Of a stretch of 64,000 nt of DNA, positions 32,771-40,725 are shown piece by piece. The position numbers and the translations under genes are program-made. The stretch covers positions 108,721-172,720 of the forward strand of contig NZ_PVZF01000013.1 of the NCBI RefSeq assembly GCF_003002055.1. The letters are read 5' to 3'. Source of the stretch: Kineococcus rhizosphaerae. Lineage in GTDB: Bacteria > Actinomycetota > Actinomycetes > Actinomycetales > Kineococcaceae. The notes beneath the pieces are model-generated. The model ran no database searches and was not told where the DNA came from. It saw only the letters and a program-made list of their open reading frames with translations. The first letter of the stretch is position 1, and every line of letters starts with the position of its first letter.

Positions 32771-33766
32771 ATGACCTTCGTCGACCTGGCCCTCGAGCGG
32801 CCGGGGACCCGCACCCCCGCCCGCGCCCCGCGGCGCTCCGTCGCCCGCACGCTCTGGTGGTGCTGGCTCGAGTCGCGCCCCCGGGTGCAGTGGACGGTCG
32901 CCCTGCGCTTCAGCTGCGCCGTCGTCCTCACCGCCGGCCCCGGTGCCCTCCTGCACGCGCGCGTCCTGCTCGCCGGCCTGGCCTGGTCGGCCGCCTACGT
33001 CGCCGTCTACGTGGTGAACGGGGTCTGCGACCTCACCGAGGACCGGTTCAACGGCAAGGACCGGCCGATGGCCCGCGGCGACCTCGGTCCCCGCTCGGCG
33101 GTGGCGGTCAGCGCCGGGCTCACCGTCGCCGCGCTCGCGGGCGCCTGGTCCACCGGTCCCGCCGCCCTCGTCGGCGTCCTGGCGCTGCTGGTGGCGGGGG
33201 CGGGCTACTCGTGGCGTCCCGCCCAGCGCCGGGCGCGGCTCCTGCGCACGCCCCTGTCCCAGCCCCTGCTGATCCTCGTGGGCGGGGCGGGCACCTACCT
33301 CGTCGCGGGCTGGACGGCGGGCGGCGGGATCGCCCCGGCGGTGCTGGTGCTGGGTGCGTGCATGTCGGCGTGGATGGCCTGCGTGGGCGCCTTGGTCAAG
33401 GACCTCGACGACGTCGCGGGCGACGCCCTGGCGGGCCGGCGGACGCTGGCCGTCCTGCGGGGCCCGGAGGCCGCGGCCCGCCGGGGCGGGGTCGCGGCGC
33501 TGGTGGTCGGGGCCGCCGCGCTCGCCGCGGGCCTCGGGCTCGGGCACCTGCCGCTCACGCTGGCCGGGCTCACCACGGCCGTCGCGGCCGTGCGGGTCGC
33601 GACGGCCTGCCGCCGGTTCCTGGCCGGGGCGGCGGGGGCCGCGGGGCAGCACCCGGCCGAGCGCGCCCGGGTCCGCACGGCCCCCTACCGGCGGTTCTCC
33701 TCCGGTCAGCTCGCGGTCCACGTCGTGCTCCTGGCGGCCTGCGCGGGGGCGGGGGCGTGGTCCTGA
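32771..33766 (+). CDS. UbiA-family prenyltransferase
   Basis: The 331-aa protein has 8-9 membrane helices and both Asp-rich diphosphate motifs: NGVCDLTEDRFNGKDRPMA (NxxxDxxxDxxN form) and KDLDDVAGDALAGRRTL. It should transfer a prenyl or other polyprenyl-like group to an acceptor in the membrane. The acceptor is unknown. Its place next to a SARP gene with SARP-like repeats upstream suggests membership in the biosynthetic cluster; a prenylated peptide or a prenylated quinone co-product are both possible. ATG 32771. Confidence 0.85.
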   Translation: MTFVDLALERPGTRTPARAPRRSVARTLWWCWLESRPRVQWTVALRFSCAVVLTAGPGALLHARVLLAGLAWSAAYVAVYVVNGVCDLTEDRFNGKDRPMARGDLGPRSAVAVSAGLTVAALAGAWSTGPAALVGVLALLVAGAGYSWRPAQRRARLLRTPLSQPLLILVGGAGTYLVAGWTAGGGIAPAVLVLGACMSAWMACVGALVKDLDDVAGDALAGRRTLAVLRGPEAAARRGGVAALVVGAAALAAGLGLGHLPLTLAGLTTAVAAVRVATACRRFLAGAAGAAGQHPAERARVRTAPYRRFSSGQLAVHVVLLAACAGAGAWS

Positions 33767-33781
33767 CGACCCGCTGAACGA

Positions 33782-33802
33782 CCGGCCGGACGGTCCGGCC
33801 GC
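33782..33802 (+). terminator. Hairpin after UbiA gene
   Basis: GGCCGG (33784-33789) and CCGGCC (33795-33800) pair around ACGGT and lie 16 bp after the UbiA stop. Confidence 0.5.
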
Positions 33803-33885
33803 GGACCCCGGCGCCCGGCCCGGACGTCCCTCTCGGGGATACTGCCCCCGGACGTGACGGACGGGACGGCTGCCGGGGGGTCGGG

Positions 33886-34929
33886 GTGAGCGCACCAGGA
33901 GGACCGGTCGACCTGCTGGAGGCGGCGCGCCCCGGGGTCGCCGACGGGCTGCGCCGGCGCTGGTCCGAGCTGCCCGACTCGATCCAGGCCGACGAGGTCG
34001 CCGGCGAGGGGTTCCTCGCGCACGCCGACGCGATCTTCGACCTGGTGCTCAACCAGCTGCGCTACGGCGACGTCCTGGGCAACCCCGTGACGGCGACCGT
34101 CGCGCGGGCCCGCGCCCAGCAGCAGGTGCACCCCCGGGACTCCCTGCTGGCCGCCCGGATCCTGCACGAGGTCATCCTGCGGACGGCCCAGGACGCGCTG
34201 GGCTCGTGCCCGGAGGCCGTCCCCGTGCTGTGCGAGATGTCCGTCGTGTGCACGGCGGTGTTCTCCAGCGTCCTCATGGTCGCCGCCGACGAGCACCTCA
34301 CCGCGCTGCTCGACGAGGTGAACGAGACGAACGTCGCCGAGCGCCGCCGCATCGCGCGGGAGCTGCACGACCAGACCGGCCACGGTCTCGCGGTGGCCCA
34401 GCGCCAGCTCGAGCTGGCCGAGAAGCTGCTGGTGCGCGACGACGCGCCCCCGCCCGTGCGCGAGGCCGTGGACGCGGCCCGCAGCACGGTCGTGGAGACG
34501 ATGCGCGGGGTGCGGGGGATCCTGGAGGGTCTGCGCGCGGACGACGAGGCCGTCGACCTGCGCGCCGCGCTGGAGCACTACATCACCGGGACCCCGGGCG
34601 CCGCCGGGGTCAGCCTGACGTTCTCCGGCGACGTCGCGCACGTCCCGACGGCCATGCGGCGCGAGATCTTCCTCATGGTGCGCGAGTGCCTGCGCAACGC
34701 CCAGCGGCACGCCCACGCCACGACCGTCGCGCTCGTCGTCGAGATCGGCCCGTCCCTGCTGATGGCCCGCACCGTCGACGACGGCGTCGGCTTCGCGGCC
34801 TCGCGGGGCGAGGGGGCCGGCATGACCTCGCTGCGCGAACGCGCCGCCCTCCTCGGCGCGCGCGTCGAGTGGCTGCCGAACCCCGGCGGGGGCACCACCG
34901 TCCTCATCACCGTCCCCCTGCCCGGCTAG
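33886..34929 (+). CDS. NarL-type sensor histidine kinase, soluble
   Basis: The 347-aa protein has an N-terminal helical input domain (about 1-140), a HisKA_3 dimerisation domain with RRRIARELHDQTGHGLAVAQ (His about 164) and an HATPase_c domain (RECLRNAQRHAHA, DDGVGF, GAGMTSLRERAALLGA). There is no membrane helix, so it senses a cytoplasmic signal. It is followed after 9 bp by its response regulator. The pair lies directly upstream of the precursor peptide genes and is likely to control them. The start is GTG 33886. Confidence 0.9.
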   Translation: MSAPGGPVDLLEAARPGVADGLRRRWSELPDSIQADEVAGEGFLAHADAIFDLVLNQLRYGDVLGNPVTATVARARAQQQVHPRDSLLAARILHEVILRTAQDALGSCPEAVPVLCEMSVVCTAVFSSVLMVAADEHLTALLDEVNETNVAERRRIARELHDQTGHGLAVAQRQLELAEKLLVRDDAPPPVREAVDAARSTVVETMRGVRGILEGLRADDEAVDLRAALEHYITGTPGAAGVSLTFSGDVAHVPTAMRREIFLMVRECLRNAQRHAHATTVALVVEIGPSLLMARTVDDGVGFAASRGEGAGMTSLRERAALLGARVEWLPNPGGGTTVLITVPLPG

Positions 34930-34938
34930 GAGCCCGAC

Positions 34939-35580
34939 GTGTCCCGTCCCGTGCGCCTCGCGATCGTCGACGACCACACGCTGTTCCGCAGCGCCCTGGG
35001 CCAGCTGCTGAACGCCGAGGACGACATCGAGGTGGTCGGACTGGCCGGGGACGCGCAGGGGGCCCTGGACCTCGTGAAGGAGACCTCCCCGGACGTCCTG
35101 CTCCTCGACGTGGAGTTCCCCGGGCCGGGGGTCGTGCCGACCGTCCAGACGCTGCGCCGCGTCGCGCCGCGGCTGCACATCCTCATGCTCAGCATGTACG
35201 ACAGCCCGACGACGATCCAGGAACTGCTCGGCCTGGGGGTCCGCGGGTACCTGCTGAAGTCGGCCTCGGACGCCGAGCTCCTGGCCGCCATCCGCCGGGT
35301 CGTCGCCGACCCGCGGCAGGTGGTCCTGTCGGTCACCTCGAAGCTGTTCGAGGCGGTTCCCGAGCACTCCTCGGGGAACCTCTCCGACCGCGAGATCGAG
35401 GTCTTGTCGCTGGCCTCGCTGGGCCTGAGCAACGCGCAGATCGGCCGGCGGCTGGACCTGCGCGAGTCCACCGTCAAACGGCACATGCACAACGTCTTCG
35501 TGAAGCTGTCGGCCGTCTCGCGCATCGACGCGGTGAACAAGGCCAGCCGGGCCGGGCTGCTGCGCAACCCCGGGCACTGA
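34939..35580 (+). CDS. NarL/LuxR-family response regulator
   Basis: The 213-aa protein has a receiver domain (AIVDDHTLFR; phospho-Asp in VLLLDVEFPGPG; Lys in YLLKSASDAEL) and a LuxR helix-turn-helix (LSDREIEVLSLASLGLSNAQ). It is the partner of the kinase just upstream. Target candidates are the repeats at 35599-35660 in front of the first precursor gene, 200 bp downstream of this gene. Confidence 0.92.
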   Translation: MSRPVRLAIVDDHTLFRSALGQLLNAEDDIEVVGLAGDAQGALDLVKETSPDVLLLDVEFPGPGVVPTVQTLRRVAPRLHILMLSMYDSPTTIQELLGLGVRGYLLKSASDAELLAAIRRVVADPRQVVLSVTSKLFEAVPEHSSGNLSDREIEVLSLASLGLSNAQIGRRLDLRESTVKRHMHNVFVKLSAVSRIDAVNKASRAGLLRNPGH

Positions 35581-35598
35581 ATCCCCCCGTCGTCCGCG

Positions 35599-35660
35599 GC
35601 GGCCAAACTTTCCTCTCGAAACCGTTCCCGCAGTTCAGGATGCGTGCGGCCCAAGTTTCG
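35599..35660. promoter_or_regulatory. Paired GCGGCC(C)AA(A/G) sites before precursor gene
   Basis: GCGGCCAAACTTTCC (35599-35613) and GCGGCCCAAGTTTCG (35646-35660) are similar direct sites 47 bp apart in the 200-bp gap before the first precursor gene. They may bind the response regulator. The region is AT-richer than average and should hold the promoter. Confidence 0.4.
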
Positions 35661-35780
35661 GCGGCCGTGCTCTGTCCCCGTTCCCCCGGCGCGGGTTCAC
35701 TGTTCCTCGAGCGGCCCGGTGGAACACCGGAACGCGGAGCAGGACCCCACCGGACAGACACCGCCCAGAGGAGAACGAAC

Positions 35781-35945
35781 GTGGAAGAGAACCTGGTCGC
35801 CGGCTACCTCGCCTACACCTCCGCCGAGGAGTTCGGCGCGGACGCCTCGGGCGAGGCGCCCGCCACCCCGAGCTCGCCCGCCTGCGTCGGCATCAGCATC
35901 GCCTCCGTGGCGCTGAGCGCCGACACGGTCACCAGCCACTGCTGA
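35781..35945 (+). CDS. Class V lanthipeptide precursor 1
   Basis: The 54-aa peptide starts at GTG 35781 with AGAGGAG 7 bp upstream. The leader GYLAYTSAEEFGADASGEAP is shared with the next precursor; the likely core after APATP is Ser/Thr/Cys-rich, hydrophobic and ends TVTSHC. A C-terminal Cys suits AviMeCys formation by the decarboxylase at 27.4 kb, with Thr or Ser 3-6 residues before it as partner. Several Ser could become Dha and then D-Ala through the LLM reductase. The assignment rests on the leader pair and the neighbouring class V enzymes. Confidence 0.82.
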   Translation: MEENLVAGYLAYTSAEEFGADASGEAPATPSSPACVGISIASVALSADTVTSHC

Positions 35946-35953
35946 CCCGTCCC

Positions 35954-36000
35954 CACCCGCTCCACGGTTCCACCCGCTCCACGGTTCCACCTGCTCCACC
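35954..36000 (+). repeat. 17-bp tandem repeat between precursor genes
   Basis: CACCCGCTCCACGGTTC occurs twice in tandem (35954-35970, 35971-35987) with a shortened third copy to 36000. It fills the gap between the two precursor genes and may be a mark of the duplication or affect transcript stability. Confidence 0.8.
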
Positions 36001-36062
36001 CGAAGACCGCCACCCCGGGACGTCCGGGGTGGTCCCACCGAACCACCACTCAGGAGGACGTC

Positions 36063-36230
36063 ATGGACAAGCTCGTCGAGGGTTACCTGGCCTACACCAG
36101 CACCGAGGAGTTCGGCGCCGCCGCGGTCGGCGACGCACCCGCCACGCCGATCGTCGTGACCGTCACCCTGGCCACGGCCGGTGCCGTGTCCGGCGCGAGC
36201 ATCTCGGAGACCGTCCAGCACGGTTGCTGA
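36063..36230 (+). CDS. Class V lanthipeptide precursor 2
   Basis: The 55-aa peptide starts at ATG 36063, with AGGAGG 5 bp upstream. The leader GYLAYTSTEEFGAAAVGDAP matches precursor 1 at most positions, while the core after APATP differs (VVTVTLATAGAVSGAS, ending ETVQHGC). The constant leader and variable core are typical of duplicated RiPP precursors that share processing enzymes. It again ends in Cys, but has no internal Cys, so lanthionine rings would have to use that Cys or the peptide would be a linear dehydrated/D-amino acid product. Confidence 0.8.
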   Translation: MDKLVEGYLAYTSTEEFGAAAVGDAPATPIVVTVTLATAGAVSGASISETVQHGC

Positions 36231-36358
36231 CCCGGTGACCGGGGGGCGGGCGCCGCGCCCGCTCCCCGTCCCGGCTCGAGCCGTCCTCGAGCCCGCCTCC
36301 ACCGGTCCGCGGCACCGTTCGACGGACCAGCCGGAACCGTCCACCACGAGGAGGAACC

Positions 36359-36571
36359 GTGACCAGGAACCACGAACGCCCCGGACGACTCGTCCGCGCG
36401 CTGCGCGCGCTGCACCGCGGCACCACGCCCCGCCCGCCCGGGCGCGCGAAGGACCCCGCCGCGGCGCAGGACCCCGCCGCGAAGGGCTGCGCCGCCGACG
36501 GCCGCCGGGGCGTGTCCGACAACGAGACCATGACCGCGGTGCTGGCCGCGACCACCGTCGCCACCATGTGA
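36359..36571 (+). CDS. Small peptide in lanthipeptide cluster, role unknown
   Basis: The 70-aa peptide starts at GTG 36359 with a strong GAGGAGG site upstream, so it is probably translated. The first half is basic and Pro/Arg-rich; the C-terminal part is neutral and Thr/Ala-rich (ETMTAVLAATTVATM). It lacks the GYLAYTS leader of the two precursors and has one Cys in the middle. It could be a third, unrelated RiPP precursor, an immunity or accessory peptide, or unrelated. Confidence 0.5.
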   Translation: MTRNHERPGRLVRALRALHRGTTPRPPGRAKDPAAAQDPAAKGCAADGRRGVSDNETMTAVLAATTVATM

Positions 36572-36738
36572 GGAGCCCGGGTGGGCGCGGTGCGGCGGAG
36601 GCTACGCTGCCCAGGTCGTCAGGGACCTCGTCGCACCGTCCGGTGACGGGGCCGGCCTCGGGCCAGGGCCGCGCCGCCCGCGTCCACTCCCGGCCCCACC
36701 ACCGGCGACCCGGGGTCGTCGTCGGGAGGGGTGACGGG

Positions 36739-37257
36739 GTGGGGGTCCGCAACGTCCTCGTCGAGGGCGTGTCGGGGACCGGCAAGACGTCGGTGGCCAC
36801 CGAGCTGCAGCGCCGGGGCCTGCACGTCGTGCACGGCGACCGGACGCTCGCGCACCAGGGCGACCCGGTCACCGGGGAGCCCACCGCGGGGTTCCGCCAC
36901 GAGCACCACGTCTGGCCCGTCGCCGAGGTCCGCCGCCTCGCCGCCGACCGCACGCACCCGTGGACGTTCTTCTGCGGCGGTTCCCGCAACCACGCCCGCT
37001 TCCTCGACGTGTTCGACGCCGTCGTCGTGCTGACCGTGGACGCCGGCACCCTGCAGCGCCGGCTCGCGTCGCGGGCCGGCACCGACGAGTGGGGCGCGAC
37101 GCAGGAGCAGCGGGACCTCTCCCGCCGGTTGCACGCCACCCAGGAGGACGTCCCCCGCGCGGGGACCCGCGTCGACGCGACGCGCCCGCTGGGCGAGGTC
37201 GTCGACGACGTGCTGCGCGCGGCGGGGATCGATCCCGCGCTGCACCCGGCGCGCTGA
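36739..37257 (+). CDS. P-loop kinase-like protein
   Basis: The 172-aa protein has a Walker A loop close to the N-terminus (NVLVEGVSGTGKTSVATEL), a HGDRTL segment and an ADRTHPWTFFCGGSRN stretch, then a helical C-terminus. It looks like a small nucleotide or shikimate-kinase-like P-loop phosphotransferase. The substrate is unknown. GTG 36739 is the first good start before the P-loop. It is followed by a clear terminator. Confidence 0.7.
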   Translation: MGVRNVLVEGVSGTGKTSVATELQRRGLHVVHGDRTLAHQGDPVTGEPTAGFRHEHHVWPVAEVRRLAADRTHPWTFFCGGSRNHARFLDVFDAVVVLTVDAGTLQRRLASRAGTDEWGATQEQRDLSRRLHATQEDVPRAGTRVDATRPLGEVVDDVLRAAGIDPALHPAR

Positions 37258-37288
37258 CCCGTCGCGGCGGCGGCCGGTTGCGGACGCG

Positions 37289-37310
37289 CCGCACCCGGAC
37301 GAGGGTGCGG
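37289..37310 (+). terminator. Hairpin terminator
   Basis: CCGCACCC (37289-37296) and GGGTGCGG (37303-37310) pair perfectly around a 6-nt loop, 32 bp after the P-loop gene and 50 bp before the next start. It seems to end the biosynthetic side of the region. Confidence 0.65.
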
Positions 37311-37359
37311 GGTCCAGGCCCCGTCAGGCGGGGCGCCCGCACCACCCCTGGAGCCCCCC

Positions 37360-38109
37360 GTGACCGTGCTCGACCCCGGGACCGTCGCCGTCGTCACCGG
37401 GGCCGCCGGGGGGATCGGGGCCGCCGTCGTCGCGGCGATCGCGGCTGAGGGGGTCTCCGTGGCGTGCCTGGACCGCGACGGCGCCGACTTCGCCCGGGTG
37501 CTGGGGACCTGTGCCGACGCCGGGGTGCGGGCCGTGGGGATCGGGGTGGACGTGCGCGACCGCGACGCCGTGCGCGCCGCGGTGGCCCGGGCGGGCGGGC
37601 TCGGGCGGGTCCGCTACGGCGTGAACTGCGCGGGGATCGACCACCTGCAGCCGTCCGGGCGGACCTCGCCGGAGGACTGGGACCGGGTCGTCGACGTCAA
37701 CCTCGGCGGGGTGCTGAACAGCTGCCTGGCCGAGCACGAGGCGATGCGCGAGGGCGGGTCGATCGTCAACGTCGCCTCGGTCAGCGCCTCGGTCTTCAAC
37801 CGCGGCGCCGAGCCCCACGCCGCGTACAGCGCCTCCAAGGCGGGCGTCGTGAGCCTGTCGCGGGTGCTGGCCGTCGAGTGGGTCGGGGACGGGGTGCGGG
37901 TCAACTCGATCAGCCCCGGCTACACCCGCACCGAGATGACCGACCGGAACCCGCCGGAGCGCAACGCCGTCCTGGCCGACCAGGTGCCGATGGGCCGGAT
38001 GGCGACGGTGCAGGAGATCGCCGCCCCGGTCGTCTTCCTCCTGGGCGAGGGGGCCGCCTACGTCACCGGCCACGACCTGCGCGTCGACGGGGGTCTGACC
38101 GCCTGGTGA
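37360..38109 (+). CDS. SDR-family oxidoreductase
   Basis: The 249-aa classical short-chain dehydrogenase has TGAAGGIG for NAD(P) binding (about 14-21), NCAG, catalytic Ser (VNVASVSAS), YSASK and the PGYTRTEM segment. An Asp after strand 2 (CLDRDG) suggests NAD+ preference. It is a single gene convergent with the IclR gene, and close to the alcohol-dehydrogenase/HisD-like cluster, so probably part of the same carbohydrate or polyol-like degradation. Confidence 0.88.
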   Translation: MTVLDPGTVAVVTGAAGGIGAAVVAAIAAEGVSVACLDRDGADFARVLGTCADAGVRAVGIGVDVRDRDAVRAAVARAGGLGRVRYGVNCAGIDHLQPSGRTSPEDWDRVVDVNLGGVLNSCLAEHEAMREGGSIVNVASVSASVFNRGAEPHAAYSASKAGVVSLSRVLAVEWVGDGVRVNSISPGYTRTEMTDRNPPERNAVLADQVPMGRMATVQEIAAPVVFLLGEGAAYVTGHDLRVDGGLTAW

Positions 38110-38122
38110 CCCGCGGGGTCAC
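38106..38122. terminator. Bidirectional hairpin over two stop codons
   Basis: GTGACCC (38106-38112) and GGGTCAC (38116-38122) form perfect arms around GCG, overlapping the stop codons of the convergent SDR and IclR genes. Confidence 0.55.
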
Positions 38123-38880
38123 GTCCCCGCGAGGGCCTGGGAGAACTGCTGCGCGACCGCCTGGACCTCGACGGCGAGGTCGGCGACCGGCCGCGGCCGG
38201 GTCCCGGACACCATGGCGATCCCGATGGCTGCGACGGGCCGCCCGTCGGAGCCGACGACGGGCGCGGCGACGCACTCGATCCCGGAGGTGGTGGAGCCGA
38301 CCTCGTCGGCGTACCCGGCCTCGCGGACCGCGGTCAGCACGCCGGTCAGCTCCGCGAGGGAGGCGATCTGGACGTCCGTGCGCCGCGGCCACTCGTACTC
38401 GGTGAACAGCGCCCGCAGCTCGCCGTCGCCGAGACCGGCCAGGATCGAGCGCCCGACGGCCGTCAGGTGCGCGGGCAGCCGGGTCCCGACCTCGGTGACC
38501 AGCCGGATGCCCGACCCCTGGGGTTCGCGCTTGTCGAGGTAGAGGACGTCGGTGCCCTGCAGGACGGCCAGGTGGCTGGTCTGCCCCGTGCGGGCGGTGA
38601 GCGCGGCGAGGTGGCGCTGGCCGGCGTGCTGCAGGTGCCCGGTGCGCAGGTAGGCGGCGCCGATCTCCAGGGCGCTCGTCCCCAGCGACCACACGCGCCG
38701 GTCGGGCCAGTGGGCGACGTAGCGACGTTCCTGCATGACGTTCAGCAGGTGGTGGGTCGTGCTCTTGGGCAGGTCGAGCTCGGCGGCGATCTCCAGGGCG
38801 GTCAGCGGGGTGACCCGTGACGCCAGCAGGTCGAGCACCGCCATGACGCGTTCGGCCGACTTCACGCGGCTGCTGGACAC
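38119..38880 (-). CDS. IclR-family transcriptional regulator
   Basis: The 253-aa protein has an N-terminal winged helix (about 8-70: LTALEIAAELDLPKSTTHHLL) and a C-terminal effector-binding GAF-like domain (VGTRLPAHLTAVGRSILAGL, GIECVAAPVVG). IclR proteins control catabolic operons in response to a substrate. It is divergent from the Zn-ADH gene with a 16-bp palindrome between them, so it likely controls the operon 38997-45750. Start GTG 38880. Confidence 0.92.
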   Translation of the reverse strand: MSSSRVKSAERVMAVLDLLASRVTPLTALEIAAELDLPKSTTHHLLNVMQERRYVAHWPDRRVWSLGTSALEIGAAYLRTGHLQHAGQRHLAALTARTGQTSHLAVLQGTDVLYLDKREPQGSGIRLVTEVGTRLPAHLTAVGRSILAGLGDGELRALFTEYEWPRRTDVQIASLAELTGVLTAVREAGYADEVGSTTSGIECVAAPVVGSDGRPVAAIGIAMVSGTRPRPVADLAVEVQAVAQQFSQALAGT

Positions 38881-38942
38881 GGGGCTCCGATCTCGGACGG
38901 GTCTTCCGGCGGGGGGCGCTGTCGCCTACTCTCTCCCCATCG

Positions 38943-38958
38943 CGAGACTCTAGTCTCG
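38943..38958. promoter_or_regulatory. Palindromic operator of IclR/ADH region
   Basis: CGAGACTCTAGTCTCG has 7-bp perfect arms with a 2-bp centre. It lies in the 116-bp divergent region, 39 bp before the ADH start, overlapping a TATCTC/TAGTCT-rich area that could be the -10 region. Confidence 0.65.
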
Positions 38959-38996
38959 TATCTCAGACAGACACAAGAACCCGTGAGAGGGATCCC

Positions 38997-39983
38997 GTGA
39001 CGCGAGCCCTGCTCCTGGACGCCGAGCTGAACCTCTCCCTCGGTGACCGCCCGCCCGTCGAACCCGCCGACGGCGACGTCGTGCTCGACGTCGCCTGGGC
39101 CGGGATCTGCGGGTCCGACCTGCACGTCATGGCCACCGGCGCCTGGGTCGAGGACTGGCCCGCGACCCTGGGTCACGAGGTCGCCGGCACGGTCGCCGTC
39201 TCCCGCGCGCCGAACGTCCCCGTCGGGACCCGCGTCGTCGTCGACTCCCGGATCCCCTGCGGCGCCTGCGACGGCTGCGCGCGCTCGGCCCGGCTGTGCA
39301 CGGCCATGGCCTGGGTGGGCGAACGGTTCCCCGGCGGGTACGCCGACCGCCTGACGATCGCCGCGACGTCCGTGCACGTCGTCCCCGACGGCCTCGACCT
39401 CGCCGTGGCGGTCCTGGCCGAACCCCTCGCGGTCGTCACGAGCGCGCTCGACCGCGTCCACGGGGACCCGCGCACCGTCCTGCTGCTGGGCCACGGGCCC
39501 ATCGGCGCCCTCGCTCGCACGGAGATCGCGCGCCGCTGGCCCGCCGTCCCCGTCACGGTCGTCGAACCCGCCCCCACCCGCGCAGCGCTCGCCGTGCGGG
39601 ACGGGGCGCGCACCCACGCGGACCTGACCGGGGTGGACGAGGTGTTCGACCTCGTCGTCGACGCGGCCGGGTACCCCGGCAGCCTCACCGACGCCCTGTC
39701 CCGCACGGCCTCGGGCGGCACCGTCCTCCTCGTCGCTCTGTCGGGCGAGCCCGCCGAGGTGGTTCCCGCGGACATCGTCGAACGGTCGGTGACCATCGTC
39801 GGCAGCGTGGGGTTCGACACGGCCCACCTGCCCCGGGCGCTGGCCGCTCTGGCGGCCGACCCGGACCGGTACGCCGCGGTCGTGACCCACCGGATCCCCC
39901 TGGCCGACGTGCCGGAGTTCCTCGCCCGGCAGCGGCACCGGTCGGCGGGCAAGGTCCTGCTGCGCTGCGGCGGCGCGTCGTGA
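38997..39983 (+). CDS. Zinc-dependent alcohol dehydrogenase family protein
   Basis: The 328-aa MDR-family protein has the catalytic zinc site (AGICGSDLH; GHEVAGTV), a structural zinc loop (CGACDGCARSARLC) and a nucleotide-binding motif (LLGHGPIGAL). Members such as threonine or sorbitol dehydrogenase oxidise polyols or amino alcohols. It is the first gene of an operon of six with overlapping stops and starts, controlled by IclR. The substrate is open. Confidence 0.85.
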   Translation: MTRALLLDAELNLSLGDRPPVEPADGDVVLDVAWAGICGSDLHVMATGAWVEDWPATLGHEVAGTVAVSRAPNVPVGTRVVVDSRIPCGACDGCARSARLCTAMAWVGERFPGGYADRLTIAATSVHVVPDGLDLAVAVLAEPLAVVTSALDRVHGDPRTVLLLGHGPIGALARTEIARRWPAVPVTVVEPAPTRAALAVRDGARTHADLTGVDEVFDLVVDAAGYPGSLTDALSRTASGGTVLLVALSGEPAEVVPADIVERSVTIVGSVGFDTAHLPRALAALAADPDRYAAVVTHRIPLADVPEFLARQRHRSAGKVLLRCGGAS

Positions 39984-40696
39984 GGTACCTCGTCACGGGC
40001 GGCACCAGTGGCATCGGCCGCGCCTGCGCCGCGCACCTCACGACCTCCGGTCACCAGGTCTGGATCACCGGCACGACGGCCGACGGGGTGTCCGCCGCGG
40101 TGGAGGCGGGGGCGGCCGCCGGCGGCAGCGTCTGCGACGTCCGGGACGAGACCGCCGTCGCGGCGGCCGTGGCCGACGCGCTGGCCGGGCTCGGCGGCCT
40201 CGACGGCGTCTTCGCCAACGCCGGCATCGACGGGGAGGGCAAACCTGCCGCGGAGCTGGACTGCGCGAACTTCCTGCGCGTCCTCGACGTCAACACCGTC
40301 GGCGCGTACCGCGTCGCCCGCGCCGCGTACCCGCACCTGACCCGGCCCGGCACGATCCTCGTCAACGCCTCCGTCAACGCCCAGCGACCCGAGGCGGGTT
40401 TCACCGACTACAACGTCAGCAAGGCCGCGGCCGTCGCCCTGGCCCGCTCGCTGGCCCTGGAGTGGAGCGGCGAGGGGATCAGCGTCGTCGCCCTGTGCCC
40501 GGGGTACTTCCCCTCCCGCATGACGAGCACCTGGCTGGAGGACCCCGCCACCGCGGCGGAGCTGAAGGCCCTCATCCCCGCCGGCCGGTTCGGCGAGCTG
40601 CGCGAGATCGGCGAGACCGTCGAGTTCCTGCTCGGCCCCGGCGCGCGCTTCATGACCGGCGGTGTCGTCACGCTCGACGGCGGCCGCACCCTCTGA
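39980..40696 (+). CDS. SDR-family oxidoreductase
   Basis: The 238-aa protein has VTGGTSGIG, FANAG, ILVNASVNAQ (Ser for catalysis), YNVSK and CPGYFPSRM. It starts at GTG 39980, overlapping the ADH stop by 4 bp. Together with the ADH it may interconvert the stereochemistry of a hydroxyl group through a keto intermediate, a known pairing in sulfonate and polyol catabolism. Confidence 0.88.
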   Translation: MRYLVTGGTSGIGRACAAHLTTSGHQVWITGTTADGVSAAVEAGAAAGGSVCDVRDETAVAAAVADALAGLGGLDGVFANAGIDGEGKPAAELDCANFLRVLDVNTVGAYRVARAAYPHLTRPGTILVNASVNAQRPEAGFTDYNVSKAAAVALARSLALEWSGEGISVVALCPGYFPSRMTSTWLEDPATAAELKALIPAGRFGELREIGETVEFLLGPGARFMTGGVVTLDGGRTL

Positions 40697-40725
40697 TCCC
40701 CCACCCCCTCGAGGAGCAGAACAGC

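Noticed and set aside
35954..36000. CRISPR or iteron array
   Set aside because: Only two and a half 17-bp units without spacers or cas/rep genes.
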